Source: Lachnospiraceae bacterium (GTDB taxonomy: Bacteria > Bacillota > Clostridia > Lachnospirales > Lachnospiraceae). Taken from it: a stretch of 64,000 bases of DNA. The position numbers and the translations under genes were made by a program. This document shows positions 17,280 to 26,720 of this stretch, piece after piece (the first letter of the stretch is position 1; every line of letters starts with the position of its first letter). The DNA is taken from contig JAQUXP010000006.1 in NCBI GenBank assembly GCA_028692395.1, positions 1 through 64,000 of the forward strand, given 5' to 3'. The notes below the pieces were generated by a model. It was not told the DNA's origin. It was given only the letters and a program-made list of their open reading frames with translations, and searched no databases.

Positions 17280-18542
17280 TTACAGATTCGCCCGGACCTG
17301 TCTTGGCTTATATCCGGCTTTTTCCAGAGCGTCTATAATCTGATGTTTATGTTCTGTTCCAAAAGCTTCCAGTGTAATCTTAAGCTCTACGGCAGCATTT
17401 CTGTTGGTACTGAAAAACTGATTGTGATCCAGCTTGATAACATTACCATTGTTCTCGGCGATGACAGAAGAAACACGAACCAGCTCACCCGGCTTATCCG
17501 GAAGTAAAACAGAAATCGTAAAGATTCTGTCTCTGGCAATCAGACCATTTTGCACTACGGAGGACATGGTGATAACGTCCATATTTCCGCCGCTGAGTAC
17601 TGAGACAACCTTTTTTCCTTTCACGTTCAGATGCTTCAGTGCTGCCACGGTAAGCAGACCGGAATTCTCCACAATCATCTTATGATTCTCAACCATATCC
17701 AAAAATGCAACCACAAGCTCATCATCATCTACTGTGATGATCTCATCCAGATTTTCCTGCAGATAGGGGAAGATTTTAGTTCCCGGCGTCTGTACTGCAG
17801 TACCGTCTGCGATAGTGCTGACCGGGGATACCGTCGTTACTTTTCCATTTTCCAGAGAAGCCTTCATGCAGGCAGCACCGGATGGTTCCACACCGATTAC
17901 CTTGATGTTCGGTTTCAAAAGCTTGGCAAGGGTGGAAACTCCTGTGGCAAGACCGCCTCCTCCCACCGGTACCAGAATATATTCTACCAGCGGAAGCTCC
18001 TGGATAATCTCCATGGCGATGGTTCCCTGACCGGTAGCCACTGTAAGATCATCAAAGGGATGAATGAATGTGTAGCCATGTTCTTCGGCCAGTTCATAGG
18101 CTTTTGCACAGGCCTCATCATATACATTTCCATAAAGTACAACCTCTGCGCCATAGCCTTTGGTGCGTTCTACCTTAATCAGTGGGGTAGTTGTGGGCAT
18201 AACAATCACGGCTTTTGCCCCAAAACACTGAGCAGCATAGGCAACACCCTGGGCATGATTACCTGCTGAAGCTGTAATCAGTCCCTTTTTGCGATCCGCT
18301 TCCGAGAGCGTGCTGATTTTGTAATAGGCGCCACGAAGCTTATAAGCTCCGGTAAGCTGCATATTCTCCGGTTTCAAATACACTTTATTCTCGGTCTGCT
18401 CACTTAAAAATTTACTGTAAACCAGTTTTGTTTCCTGGGTAACACGTTTTACGATCTCAGATGCTTCCTCAAATTTTTCCAGGGTCAGCATCTTTTCTTC
18501 CTGCTTCTCTTCCACTTCTTTTGTCTCCTGTTTTTCTTCCAT
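17280..18542 (-). CDS. ilvA: Threonine ammonia-lyase (biosynthetic/catabolic type with ACT domain)
   Basis: PLP enzyme that deaminates threonine to 2-oxobutyrate. The PLP lysine is in TGAYKLRGAYYK, the phosphate-binding glycine loop is VPVGGGGLATG and SAGNHAQGVAYAA is the family signature. An ACT-like C-terminal segment (about the last 80 residues, with LPDKPGELVRVSSVIAE) suggests allosteric control. Start is uncertain: ATG 18542 has GGAGG five bases upstream and gives 420 residues. ATG 18491 (MLTLEKFEEA) matches relatives better and has AGGA upstream; ATG 18575 abuts a dispersed repeat. The Glu/Lys-rich extension is low complexity. Confidence 0.92.
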   Translation of the reverse strand: MEEKQETKEVEEKQEEKMLTLEKFEEASEIVKRVTQETKLVYSKFLSEQTENKVYLKPENMQLTGAYKLRGAYYKISTLSEADRKKGLITASAGNHAQGVAYAAQCFGAKAVIVMPTTTPLIKVERTKGYGAEVVLYGNVYDEACAKAYELAEEHGYTFIHPFDDLTVATGQGTIAMEIIQELPLVEYILVPVGGGGLATGVSTLAKLLKPNIKVIGVEPSGAACMKASLENGKVTTVSPVSTIADGTAVQTPGTKIFPYLQENLDEIITVDDDELVVAFLDMVENHKMIVENSGLLTVAALKHLNVKGKKVVSVLSGGNMDVITMSSVVQNGLIARDRIFTISVLLPDKPGELVRVSSVIAENNGNVIKLDHNQFFSTNRNAAVELKITLEAFGTEHKHQIIDALEKAGYKPRQVRANL

Positions 18543-18578
18543 GACTGCCTCCATTTCGAGTCTCTCAAGTTCCATTTC

Positions 18579-18612
18579 AATCACCTTCGGTGATGGGATT
18601 TTGAATAGTTAC
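18579..18612. repeat. Dispersed repeat, copy B (hairpin part only)
   Basis: AATCACCTTCGGTGATGGGA followed by TTTTGAATAGTTAC matches the inner hairpin and the right end of the full-length copy at 61.8 kb. The left core is missing. The repeat lies immediately upstream of ilvA and runs into its possible longer reading frame. Confidence 0.65.
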
Positions 18613-18618
18613 AATTAC

Positions 18619-19551
18619 TCAATCCTTTACATTAAATAATGCATTAACGAATTCTTCCGAATCAAATTTCTGCAGATCATCGATACTCTCTCCCACACCG
18701 ATATATTTCACCGGAATATCAAGCTCCGATTCAATTGCCACAGCAATTCCGCCTTTTGCTGTTCCATCCAGCTTGGTCAGTATAATACCTGTAATATTGG
18801 CCACCTCATTGAACTGCCTCGCCTGGGCCAGGGCATTTTGTCCTGTTGTTCCATCTAACACCACCAGTGTTTCCAGATATGCCTCCGGATACTCTTTTTC
18901 CAGAATTCGATAGATCTTTTTCAGTTCTTCCATCAGATTTTTCTTATTGTGGAGACGTCCTGCAGTATCGCACAGCAGCACATCTGCGTTCCTTGCCTTG
19001 GCTGCTGCCACAGCATCATATACCACTGACGCAGGATCCGCTCCTGACTGTCCGCCGATAATCTCCACGCCTGCACGGTTTGCCCACTGGGTCAGCTGTT
19101 CTCCTGCTGCTGCCCGGAACGTATCTGCTGCCGCAAGAATAACCTTTTTTCCCTGATCCTTCAGCTTGCCTGCAAGCTTTCCAACCGAAGTGGTTTTTCC
19201 TACACCATTTACACCGATCACCAGCACTACTGACTTTCGATGCTCGAATTCATAAGCTGTTTCTCCTACCGCCATCTGTTTTTTGATACTGTCAATCAAA
19301 AGCTGCTTACACTCAGATGGTTCTTTGATATGTTGTTCGGCAACCTCTTTTTTCAGGTTCTCTATAATCGCTGTGGTGGTATTGATTCCAATATCTCCCA
19401 TGACTAATATTTCTTCTATTTCCTCATAAAAATCATCATCAATATTGGAAAATCCCTTGAATATGGAATCAATTCCCGATACAATACTGTCCCTTGTCTT
19501 AGAAAGTCCATGTACCAGTCGTTTAAAAAAACCTACCTTTTCTTCTGACAT
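18619..19551 (-). CDS. ftsY: Signal recognition particle receptor FtsY
   Basis: Membrane-associated GTPase that docks Ffh-ribosome complexes at the translocon. 310 residues. The N-terminal acidic A domain is almost absent and the protein opens with the amphipathic segment VGFFKRLVHGLSKTRDS, as in many Gram-positive bacteria. The G motifs are GVNGVGKTTSVGKLAG, DTAGRLHNK and TKLDGTAKGG. AAGGAGGCGG precedes the start. It follows smc by 14 bases in the conserved rnc-smc-ftsY order. Confidence 0.98.
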   Translation of the reverse strand: MSEEKVGFFKRLVHGLSKTRDSIVSGIDSIFKGFSNIDDDFYEEIEEILVMGDIGINTTTAIIENLKKEVAEQHIKEPSECKQLLIDSIKKQMAVGETAYEFEHRKSVVLVIGVNGVGKTTSVGKLAGKLKDQGKKVILAAADTFRAAAGEQLTQWANRAGVEIIGGQSGADPASVVYDAVAAAKARNADVLLCDTAGRLHNKKNLMEELKKIYRILEKEYPEAYLETLVVLDGTTGQNALAQARQFNEVANITGIILTKLDGTAKGGIAVAIESELDIPVKYIGVGESIDDLQKFDSEEFVNALFNVKD

Positions 19552-19565
19552 CAGTCCCCGCCTCC

Positions 19566-22500
19566 TTACTTATCCAGTTCGTTTTCAATCAAATTGACGG
19601 ACACCAGAGTAGACACGCCTTTTTCCTGCATGGTGATACCGTACAGGCGATCAGCGGCATTCATTGTACCTCGTCTATGTGTAATAATAATAAATTGTGT
19701 GTTCTTTGTCAACTTATGAAGATATTGCGCATATCTTGCCACATTAGAGTCATCCAGTGCTGCCTCAATCTCGTCCAGCAGGCAAAAGGGGGACGGCTTC
19801 AGGTTCTGAATAGCGAACAAGAGTGCGATAGCTGTCAGTGCTTTCTCCCCACCGGAAAGCTGCATCATGTTCTGCAGTTTTTTACCCGGTGGCTGACTGA
19901 TAATACGGATGCCTGCTTCCAGTACATCTTCCTCCTCTGTAAGCTCCAAAGTACCCTTGCCCCCTCCGAAAAGCTGCCTGAATACCTTGTCAAATTCCAC
20001 TCGTATTTCTGAGAATTTTTCGATAAACTGTCTGCGCATCCCGGTGTCCAGCTCATCGATAATATTCTGCAGGGTTTCCGCCGCTTTGACAAGATCCGTG
20101 TGCTGGTTCTCCAGAAATGTGTGACGCTCCAGCACTTCCTTGTATTCCTCGATAGCATTCACATTGACAGAACCAAGCTTTCGGATCTCCTCTTTGATCT
20201 GGTTGACCTGACTGCGGATCTCCTGCCTTGAGGGCACCTCTTCCATGCGATATTCCAGTGCATGATTCGGTGTGATCTCATATTCCTCCCACATATAATT
20301 GATATGGGATTCCTTAGATTCCTCCAGCTTTTCAATCTGGCTGTTTAATCGGAAGCACTCCTTGTCCATTCGGCTGCTGTGTCCGGACAACTCCTCCCTC
20401 TTCTCAAAGAAGGCCTTGTGAGAGCTGTTCATCTCTTCCTTTTTTGCAAGATATTCTTTCATCTCTTTATCCATCCGGACTGCAGTTTCCACCGCAGCCT
20501 GAATTGTCTTTTCGATCTCCTGAATATCGGACTCTTTCTTTCCGGCATCCTGGCTATCTTCTTTCATGGATGCAGAGATTTCCTCCATCTCCCTATCCAG
20601 TCTTGAAAGCTCTTCCCTCAGCCGCAGCATATTCTGACCAAGGAATTCACACTTCTGACCTACATTGGCATATTCCAGCCGAATAGCCTCCAAAGACTGA
20701 AGTTTCTGGGCTTCGATCTTCTGCTCTTCCTGATATGCTTCCTGTCGTTTCGCAATCTGTTCCTCCAGATTGTGCTCCCGCTTTTGGGAATCTTCCAATT
20801 CTCTTTGAATCAGATTCCGATTCTGTGAGATTTCTCCAATCTGAGACTCGATCTCCAGCCCTTCCTTTTGCAGATCATGGTAATCGATTCGGATATCACG
20901 AGTTTTATCCTCCACCTGGGTTGCGTTCAGCTTTAAGGTATTCTGTTTGATATACTGTCGCTGCATCTGCTCATTAATCTCAACCCGGGTATCACGCAGA
21001 ATATTACGTTTGCCACGATTTTCATCGATAGTAACCTGCATCTGATTCATCTCACGCTTCAGAGTTTTTACGCTGGATTCCAGCTCTTCTATCTCACGGC
21101 GTCTTCCCAGAAGATTACTGTTGTTTCTAAATGAACCACCCGCCATAGAACCGCCGGGGCTTAAAAGCTCTCCTTCCAGGGTAACCATACGAAGTGTCTG
21201 TCTGTACTTTCGCCCAATCAAAATTGCGTGATCAATTGTATCTACAACCAGCGTTTTTCCCAGCAGCTGATTACAAAGTCCCTGATACACAGGGTCAAAT
21301 TCCACCAGTGTACTGGCGATGCCAATCACACCATTTTCCTTCAGTGCGGCATCGTTGCTCATAGGCTTTTTACCATTCATACTGGTAAGTGGTAAAAAGG
21401 TGGCACGTCCAAACTTTCCACGTTTCAAAAATTCAATCAGATATTTGGCCGTATTTTCATTGTCTGTAACAATATTTTGAATACTGCCTCCAAGAGCTGT
21501 CTCCAGTGCAGTCTCATATTTTTTCTGTGTTTTGAAAAGATCTGCCACAACGCCATGAATTCCGGGATTGCGATCCCTCTGTTCCATGATTTTTCGAATA
21601 CTGTTTCCATATCCATCATAGCGTTCTGTAATATTCTTTAGAGATTCCAGTCTGGATGCTTCCCGGTGGTAAGCCGTCTGTCCTGTTTCCATCTGGCGAT
21701 TCTGCTCTTCGATGGTTTTCTGCAGCAGGGCAATCTGCCCGGTTGTCTCATCATAGCTTTTTTTCAGACGTTCTACTTCCGTATCCACAAGTTCTTTTTC
21801 TTTTTCCAGTTTAGCCTGCTCTTTATTCTGCAGTTCTTCATCACTTTTCAGATGGAGCATTCTCTGGCTTAATTCTGCCTTACGGATATTGATCTGTTCC
21901 AGCATGGTATCATATCGCTGAATCTTTCCCTTGGTGGTGGCTCTTTGATTCAAAATCTCTATGATTTCGCTTTTCGCCGCCTCGATGGCAAGATGTTCTC
22001 CCTCCATCTGAAGCTGGATATCCTGCAGCTCTGTTTCCCCTGCTTCTTTTTTCTCACCAACACGCTCCAGCTGCGCTTCCAGCGTTTGATTTTCCTTTTC
22101 ATAGGAATCAAGACTTTCTTTTCTTCTTTTCCGATCCTCTAAGACCGCTGCCATGCGGGATTTGTAATGTTCATCGTTCATCTGTGCTGCACGAATCTGT
22201 TCCCTTAATACATCAATCTGACCCTCCAGCTGCTGTTTCACCAGTGCATTTTTACCGGATTCATCCCGAGCATTTGTAATAGCTTCATCGAGGGCCTCCA
22301 GTTCCAGCTCCAGCTTCTCATATTCCTGTTTGGTCCGGTCAAATTCGACATTTGTGTCTTCCAGCTCCTGGGAGGCCTGCCGGTACTTTTCCGTGGTTTC
22401 TGTCAGCTGCGCTGACAGGTGCTCCATCTCAATCAAAAACATGTTCACATCCAGATTTTTTAAGGTTTCCTTCTTCTTCAGATAAATTCTGGCTGTCTCT

Positions 22501-23126
22501 GACTGTCTCTCCAGCGGTGCCAGCTGTCTTGTTAATTCCGAAAGAATATCCGTAACCCGGACAAGATTCTGCTGTTCCTCAGATAACTTTTTCAGTGCCG
22601 TTGCTTTTCTTCTCTTGAACTTGACAATTCCGGCCGCCTCATCAAAAAGCTCTCTTCGTTCCTCCGGCTTTCCACTTAAGATCTTGTCGATCTGCCCCTG
22701 TCCGATGATGGAATACCCTTCTTTACCGATACCGGTATCATAGAAAAGCTCATTAATATCCTTCAGACGACAGGCTGCCCCATTCAGCAGGTACTCACTC
22801 TCTCCGGAGCGATACAGACGCCTTGTTACAGTCACTTCCTCATAATCCACATTCAGCTTATGATCGGAATTATCCAGGGTAATGGCCACAGATGCAAACC
22901 CCAGCGGTTTTCTGTTCTCAGTTCCGGAAAAGATAACATCCTGCATGTTACCCCCTCGAAGCTGCTTTGCGCTTTGTTCTCCCAGTACCCACCGAACCGC
23001 ATCGCCTACGTTACTCTTTCCGCTTCCGTTTGGTCCTACGATTCCTGTGATACCATCGTGAAATTCCAGTGTGATTTTATTGGCAAAGGATTTAAATCCA
23101 TGCATCTCGATACATTTTAAATACAT
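19566..23126 (-). CDS. smc: Chromosome segregation protein SMC
   Basis: Condensin ATPase that organises the chromosome together with ScpA and ScpB (not in this window). 1186 residues in the standard layout: N-terminal ATPase half with GPNGSGKSNVGDAVRWVLGE, a long coiled coil (about 170-500), a hinge (about 515-640, with GSIQNIVTD and GGSMAGG), a return coiled coil (about 670-1000), then the ABC signature LSGGEKALTAIALL and Walker B CLLDEIEAALDD. It lies eight bases after rnc. Confidence 0.98.
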   Translation of the reverse strand: MYLKCIEMHGFKSFANKITLEFHDGITGIVGPNGSGKSNVGDAVRWVLGEQSAKQLRGGNMQDVIFSGTENRKPLGFASVAITLDNSDHKLNVDYEEVTVTRRLYRSGESEYLLNGAACRLKDINELFYDTGIGKEGYSIIGQGQIDKILSGKPEERRELFDEAAGIVKFKRRKATALKKLSEEQQNLVRVTDILSELTRQLAPLERQSETARIYLKKKETLKNLDVNMFLIEMEHLSAQLTETTEKYRQASQELEDTNVEFDRTKQEYEKLELELEALDEAITNARDESGKNALVKQQLEGQIDVLREQIRAAQMNDEHYKSRMAAVLEDRKRRKESLDSYEKENQTLEAQLERVGEKKEAGETELQDIQLQMEGEHLAIEAAKSEIIEILNQRATTKGKIQRYDTMLEQINIRKAELSQRMLHLKSDEELQNKEQAKLEKEKELVDTEVERLKKSYDETTGQIALLQKTIEEQNRQMETGQTAYHREASRLESLKNITERYDGYGNSIRKIMEQRDRNPGIHGVVADLFKTQKKYETALETALGGSIQNIVTDNENTAKYLIEFLKRGKFGRATFLPLTSMNGKKPMSNDAALKENGVIGIASTLVEFDPVYQGLCNQLLGKTLVVDTIDHAILIGRKYRQTLRMVTLEGELLSPGGSMAGGSFRNNSNLLGRRREIEELESSVKTLKREMNQMQVTIDENRGKRNILRDTRVEINEQMQRQYIKQNTLKLNATQVEDKTRDIRIDYHDLQKEGLEIESQIGEISQNRNLIQRELEDSQKREHNLEEQIAKRQEAYQEEQKIEAQKLQSLEAIRLEYANVGQKCEFLGQNMLRLREELSRLDREMEEISASMKEDSQDAGKKESDIQEIEKTIQAAVETAVRMDKEMKEYLAKKEEMNSSHKAFFEKREELSGHSSRMDKECFRLNSQIEKLEESKESHINYMWEEYEITPNHALEYRMEEVPSRQEIRSQVNQIKEEIRKLGSVNVNAIEEYKEVLERHTFLENQHTDLVKAAETLQNIIDELDTGMRRQFIEKFSEIRVEFDKVFRQLFGGGKGTLELTEEEDVLEAGIRIISQPPGKKLQNMMQLSGGEKALTAIALLFAIQNLKPSPFCLLDEIEAALDDSNVARYAQYLHKLTKNTQFIIITHRRGTMNAADRLYGITMQEKGVSTLVSVNLIENELDK

Positions 23127-23133
23127 ATGCTAC

Positions 23134-23835
23134 CTACTTTTTCTGTTTTATCCTGCAAAGTGCATCATAGGCCGCCTGCTGTTCTGCCGCCTTCTTGGTT
23201 CTTCCCTGACCTTTTCCCAGGCATGTTCCCCCAAGACAGACCTCTGCGGTAAATGTCTTGTCGTGATCAGGTCCTGCCTCATCTGTAATTCGATAACTGA
23301 TTACGGCCTCCTGCTTCTCCTGAAGCACCTCCTGGAGGATAGTCTTGCTATCATAAAAGAACCGCTTATGCTCCACATCATCTAAAACATGATTGAGGAT
23401 AAACTCTTTTGCATTAGCAAAACCACCATCCAAAAAGATTGCACCAATTACTGACTCAAAAGCATCAGAGGTAATGGAATCTCTTGCTCTTCCCCCTGTC
23501 ATCTCCTCACCTTTTCCCATAACCAGATACTCGCCCAACTGAATCTCTCTTGCATCATAGGCAAGGGTAGGCTCACACACCAGACTGGCCCGAAGCTTGG
23601 TCAATTCTCCCTCCGGCTTCATAGGAAACTGCTGATAGAGATACTCGGAGCTTACACATTCCAGCACCGCATCTCCCAGAAATTCCAGACGCTCGTTACA
23701 CACAATTCTGTCCATATGGTGCTCATTCACATAAGAGCTGTGACGAAGTGCCATAATCAGAAGATCAAAATTCTCGAATTCATAGCCGATCCGCTTTTCC
23801 AGTTCCCTGACTTTTTCTATATAGCTTTTATCCAT
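23134..23835 (-). CDS. rnc: Ribonuclease III
   Basis: Double-strand-specific endoribonuclease that processes rRNA precursors and degrades structured RNA. 233 residues. The catalytic signature is ERLEFLGDAVLE (about residues 44-55) and the second acidic site is DAFESVIGAIFLD. A C-terminal double-stranded-RNA-binding domain runs from about residue 155 to the end (TFTAEVCLG, GQGRTKKAAEQQAA). It sits between acpP and smc, as in most Firmicutes. Confidence 0.98.
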   Translation of the reverse strand: MDKSYIEKVRELEKRIGYEFENFDLLIMALRHSSYVNEHHMDRIVCNERLEFLGDAVLECVSSEYLYQQFPMKPEGELTKLRASLVCEPTLAYDAREIQLGEYLVMGKGEEMTGGRARDSITSDAFESVIGAIFLDGGFANAKEFILNHVLDDVEHKRFFYDSKTILQEVLQEKQEAVISYRITDEAGPDHDKTFTAEVCLGGTCLGKGQGRTKKAAEQQAAYDALCRIKQKK

Positions 23836-23862
23836 CTTCTTTCCTTTCTCCTTACCAAAAAT

Positions 23863-23897
23863 GAGGCTGTTTCAACTTGCTTTTTTGAAACAGTCTC
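23863..23897 (-). terminator. Terminator between acpP and rnc
   Basis: On the minus strand GAGACTGTTTCAA pairs with TTGAAACAGCCTC (one G-T), followed by ATTTTTGG. It separates acpP from rnc, so plsX-acpP may form a unit of its own with partial readthrough. Confidence 0.8.
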
Positions 23898-23909
23898 TGC
23901 TGATTTTCT

Positions 23910-24140
23910 CTATCTGATTGCCTGTTTTATATGATTCACTGCATCGCCAACAGAGACAATTGTCTCTGCCTCTTCGCCTGCAATCTCAATATCAAATTCC
24001 TCTTCTATTCCCATAATGATCTGAAACAGATCAAGAGAGTCTGCACCCAGATCATTCACAAACGTTGTTTCCATGCGTATCTCCGCTGCATCTACATTTA
24101 AGATATCAGCTATAATCTGTGTCAGTTTTTCGAATTCCAT
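23910..24140 (-). CDS. acpP: Acyl carrier protein
   Basis: Carries growing fatty-acyl chains on a phosphopantetheine arm. 76 acidic residues; the modified Ser lies in GADSLDLFQI (about residue 35). It begins three bases after the plsX stop, with GGGGGAGGAAT as ribosome binding site within the plsX end. PlsX uses acyl-ACP as its substrate, which explains the pairing. Confidence 0.97.
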   Translation of the reverse strand: MEFEKLTQIIADILNVDAAEIRMETTFVNDLGADSLDLFQIIMGIEEEFDIEIAGEEAETIVSVGDAVNHIKQAIR

Positions 24141-24143
24141 TAT

Positions 24144-25166
24144 CTATTCCTCCCCCGATGTCTGAACTGCAAGATGCTCCCTTATCTTGTCACTGATATG
24201 ACCTTCTTTAAACTGGATGCACTGCAGAATGGAATTTTTAAACTCGACAGACTTTGAGCTTCCGTGGGTCTTAACGACCAATCCTTTCAGTCCCAGCATA
24301 GGTGCTCCGCCATACTCACTGGAATCAAAGGATTTTAAGGTCTTTTTTAACGCAGGCTTCACGAGAAGTGCTCCGATTTTGCTTCGCAGATTCTCCATCA
24401 TGCCGGATTTTATCTTACTGATCAGGGTAGCGCCTACACCTTCATACAGCTTTAAGATAACGTTTCCCACAAAGGCTTCGCATACCACCACATCCGCATC
24501 TCCTGCCGGGATGTTTCTGGCCTCGATATTACCGACAAAATTAATGTCTTTATTATTCTGTAAAAGTGGAAATGTTTCTTTCACCAGAGCATTTCCTTTT
24601 TCTTCTTCCGCACCGATATTTACGATGGCAACCTTCGGATTTTTCAAACCCATAACCTGTTCCATGTAGATGGAACCCATAGTGGCAAACTGATTCAGGT
24701 GGGAAGCACGGGCATCTACGTTGGCCCCACAGTCAATCAGCAGAGAAACCCCCTTTGCTGTTGGAATCAGAGGGGCAAGCGGCGGACGCTCCACACCTTT
24801 GATTCTTCCCACAATTACCTGTCCCCCTACCAGTACAGCCCCGGTACTTCCGGAGGACACGAAGGCATCTGCCTCACCGTGGCGCAACAGATTCATACCA
24901 ACCACAATAGAAGAATCCTTCTTTCCCCGGATGGCATTCACCGGAGGTTCCCCAGTCTCAATCACTTCCGAAGCCTGTATCATCTGTATCCGGTCTTTAG
25001 GATATTCATACTTTTTCAGTTCTTCCTGCACGCACTCACTTTTCCCAACAAGCAATACTGTAATTCGTTCATCTGCATTGACTGCGTCAACTGCGCCTTT
25101 CACAGGCTCTGCCGGGGCAAAATCACCGCCCATGGCGTCTACTGCTACTCTTACAAGTTCCTTCAT
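24144..25166 (-). CDS. plsX: Phosphate acyltransferase PlsX
   Basis: Converts acyl-ACP and phosphate to acyl-phosphate, the donor for PlsY. 340 residues. The opening VAVDAMGGDFAPAEPVKGAV, the GSTGAVLVGG loop and ANVDARASHLNQFA are family hallmarks. The ribosome binding site is weak (AGGAAAG at a distance), so the exact start could be a few codons downstream. Immediately upstream lies a dispersed repeat (copy C). The neighbouring acpP encodes its substrate carrier. Confidence 0.96.
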   Translation of the reverse strand: MKELVRVAVDAMGGDFAPAEPVKGAVDAVNADERITVLLVGKSECVQEELKKYEYPKDRIQMIQASEVIETGEPPVNAIRGKKDSSIVVGMNLLRHGEADAFVSSGSTGAVLVGGQVIVGRIKGVERPPLAPLIPTAKGVSLLIDCGANVDARASHLNQFATMGSIYMEQVMGLKNPKVAIVNIGAEEEKGNALVKETFPLLQNNKDINFVGNIEARNIPAGDADVVVCEAFVGNVILKLYEGVGATLISKIKSGMMENLRSKIGALLVKPALKKTLKSFDSSEYGGAPMLGLKGLVVKTHGSSKSVEFKNSILQCIQFKEGHISDKIREHLAVQTSGEE

Positions 25167-25191
25167 AATCTACCCGCTTTCCTGCTTAATT

Positions 25192-25243
25192 GTCACTGTT
25201 CCGTATCTGATCAGTGACCTTCGAAAATTCATTTAAAATTACC
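25192..25243. repeat. Dispersed repeat, copy C
   Basis: GTCACTGTTCCGTATCTGAT followed by CAGTGAC gives the 27-base core, then TTCGAAAATTCATTTAAAAT and TACC match the left half of the hairpin region of the 61.8-kb copy. The rest is lost. It lies between plsX and the lipoprotein gene. Confidence 0.7.
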
Positions 25244-25247
25244 AAAT

Positions 25248-25279
25248 GCAGGCTTTCACAATAACATGTGAAAGCCTGC
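25248..25279 (-). terminator. Probable terminator after the lipoprotein gene
   Basis: GCAGGCTTTCACA pairs exactly with TGTGAAAGCCTGC around a six-base loop. The minus-strand downstream sequence is ATTTGGTAATTTT, a broken T-tract. A very similar stem follows rpmF. Confidence 0.6.
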
Positions 25280-25294
25280 AGGATAATTCTGTAA

Positions 25295-26119
25295 TTATTG
25301 TGCTGCTGTTTGAGCATCTGCTGCCGCCTGGGCATCCGCTGCTGCCTGGGCATCTGCCGCTGCCTGAGCTTCTGCTGCCGCTGCAGCTTCCGCCTGAGCC
25401 TTGGCATCTGATTTTCCATCATTTCCTATGGCAAATCCATCAATTTCAGTGTCCTTCGCAAGGGTTCCATCTGGATTGAAGTAATACCAGGAGCCGTCTG
25501 CCTCCTGTACCCATCCGGAACGCATGTAACCATTTTCGTCAAAGACATAGGTTTGTCCGTCAATATCTTTCCACGCACTGGTCACATAAGAGCCATCATA
25601 CATCTGGTACATCTTATGTCCATCCTTATCAGCCCAGCTTCCTTCCGGAACAATCTTTACCTCTACAATTCCACTGGTTGCTTTGTTTACCTTTTTGTCA
25701 TGGTTGTTTGTTGCTACCACATAATAATAGCTGGTACCCTCTTCAGCGGTATCCGGGACACAGCTTGCTTCTGTCTGACCCTTCAGAGGATTTCCACCCC
25801 CATTGGTGTTCATATTATTCTTATACCACTGATAGGTGACCGTTCCGCCATCATTTACTGCAGCCTCCACAGTAAGTGGGGTTGCCTGAGAACTTATGGC
25901 AAATGTCACACTGCCCTCCAGATTTGTAGTAAAAGCAGGTGCCTCCAGACTGGTATCGACCTCTTTTGTTTTCTTTTCCGTAGGAGCTGCAGTACTTTCT
26001 GTCACCTTATCTGTATGTCCCAGCAGCTTATCAAAGACACCGGAAAAAGAACATCCGGTTAAGAGAGTAGTGCTCAGCATACACAATATTGCAATTGAAC
26101 CTAATTTTTTTATCTTCAT
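25295..26119 (-). CDS. Surface lipoprotein with cell-wall-binding-like repeats and Ala/Gln-rich tail
   Basis: 274 residues. A signal peptide ends in the lipobox LLTGC (Cys at about residue 23), so it is probably a membrane-anchored lipoprotein. Residues about 65-155 look like an Ig-like domain (VTYQWYKNN). Residues about 160-235 carry aromatic-Gly motifs of the choline/glucan-binding type (SGWVQEADGSWYYFNPDGTL). The last 40 residues are a tandem AQAAAD repeat encoded by near-identical 15-bp units. The function is unknown; adhesion or cell-wall attachment is plausible. Confidence 0.85.
   Translation of the reverse strand: MKIKKLGSIAILCMLSTTLLTGCSFSGVFDKLLGHTDKVTESTAAPTEKKTKEVDTSLEAPAFTTNLEGSVTFAISSQATPLTVEAAVNDGGTVTYQWYKNNMNTNGGGNPLKGQTEASCVPDTAEEGTSYYYVVATNNHDKKVNKATSGIVEVKIVPEGSWADKDGHKMYQMYDGSYVTSAWKDIDGQTYVFDENGYMRSGWVQEADGSWYYFNPDGTLAKDTEIDGFAIGNDGKSDAKAQAEAAAAAEAQAAADAQAAADAQAAADAQTAAQ
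25300..25400 (-). repeat. Tandem repeat encoding the Ala/Gln/Asp tail
   Basis: Units of about 15 bases encoding AQAAAD or close variants recur through the 3' end of the lipoprotein gene, with GCATCCGC and GCATCTGC alternating on the plus strand. Such arrays tend to vary in copy number. Confidence 0.7.
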
Positions 26120-26221
26120 TTTAATGACCCCTTTGTATGATGTAAGATGTTACATATTTTTTTCAAAACTATTGCATTTTCGAAGACAATTATATCACAA
26201 GCATACAGGGAAAGTCAAATA

Positions 26222-26692
26222 CTACAGCGTTTTGGCACGATCCTGTACGTTTTTGTGGAAATTAATCACCTCATGGTCATAGGTCGTACTCATATAGACA
26301 GAATGAAGCATAAAATCAGCAGTTGCTTTATTTACCGCTATGGGAATATCATAAACCTGTGCGATACGCATCAGTGCCTTCACATCCGGATCATGGGGCT
26401 GCGCTGTCAGAGGATCTGAGAAAAATACCACAAAGTCAATCTGCCCTTCTACGATCTTACATCCTATCTGCTGATCACCTCCCAGAGGACCACTATTATA
26501 GGCCTTCACCTGTAATCCTGTCTGATCCGTAATCATTCGTGCCGTAGTTCCCGTACCACAAAGCTTGTGTCCGGCAAGAATTTCTTTATTCTCTTTACAC
26601 CATGCAATCAGCTTGGATTTCTCATTATCATGGGCAATTAAAGCAATGTTTTTCTTTTCTTCAATGGTAAATGTAATATAATCTGAGGACAT
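26222..26692 (-). CDS. mgsA: Methylglyoxal synthase
   Basis: Converts dihydroxyacetone phosphate to methylglyoxal, a bypass of lower glycolysis used when phosphate is short. 156 residues. Family motifs: IALIAHDNEKSKLIAWC, the phosphate-binding GTGTTA, SGPLGGDQQIG with its catalytic Asp, and FFSDPLTAQPHDPDVKAL. AAAAGGAGTG precedes the start. It is monocistronic, with a dispersed repeat (copy D) directly upstream. Confidence 0.96.
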   Translation of the reverse strand: MSSDYITFTIEEKKNIALIAHDNEKSKLIAWCKENKEILAGHKLCGTGTTARMITDQTGLQVKAYNSGPLGGDQQIGCKIVEGQIDFVVFFSDPLTAQPHDPDVKALMRIAQVYDIPIAVNKATADFMLHSVYMSTTYDHEVINFHKNVQDRAKTL

Positions 26693-26720
26693 GTACTTTC
26701 ACTCCTTTTCTTCTGTCTTT

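Noticed and set aside
24699-25236. Long plus-strand frames antisense to plsX
   Set aside because: They are antisense shadows of a conserved gene.
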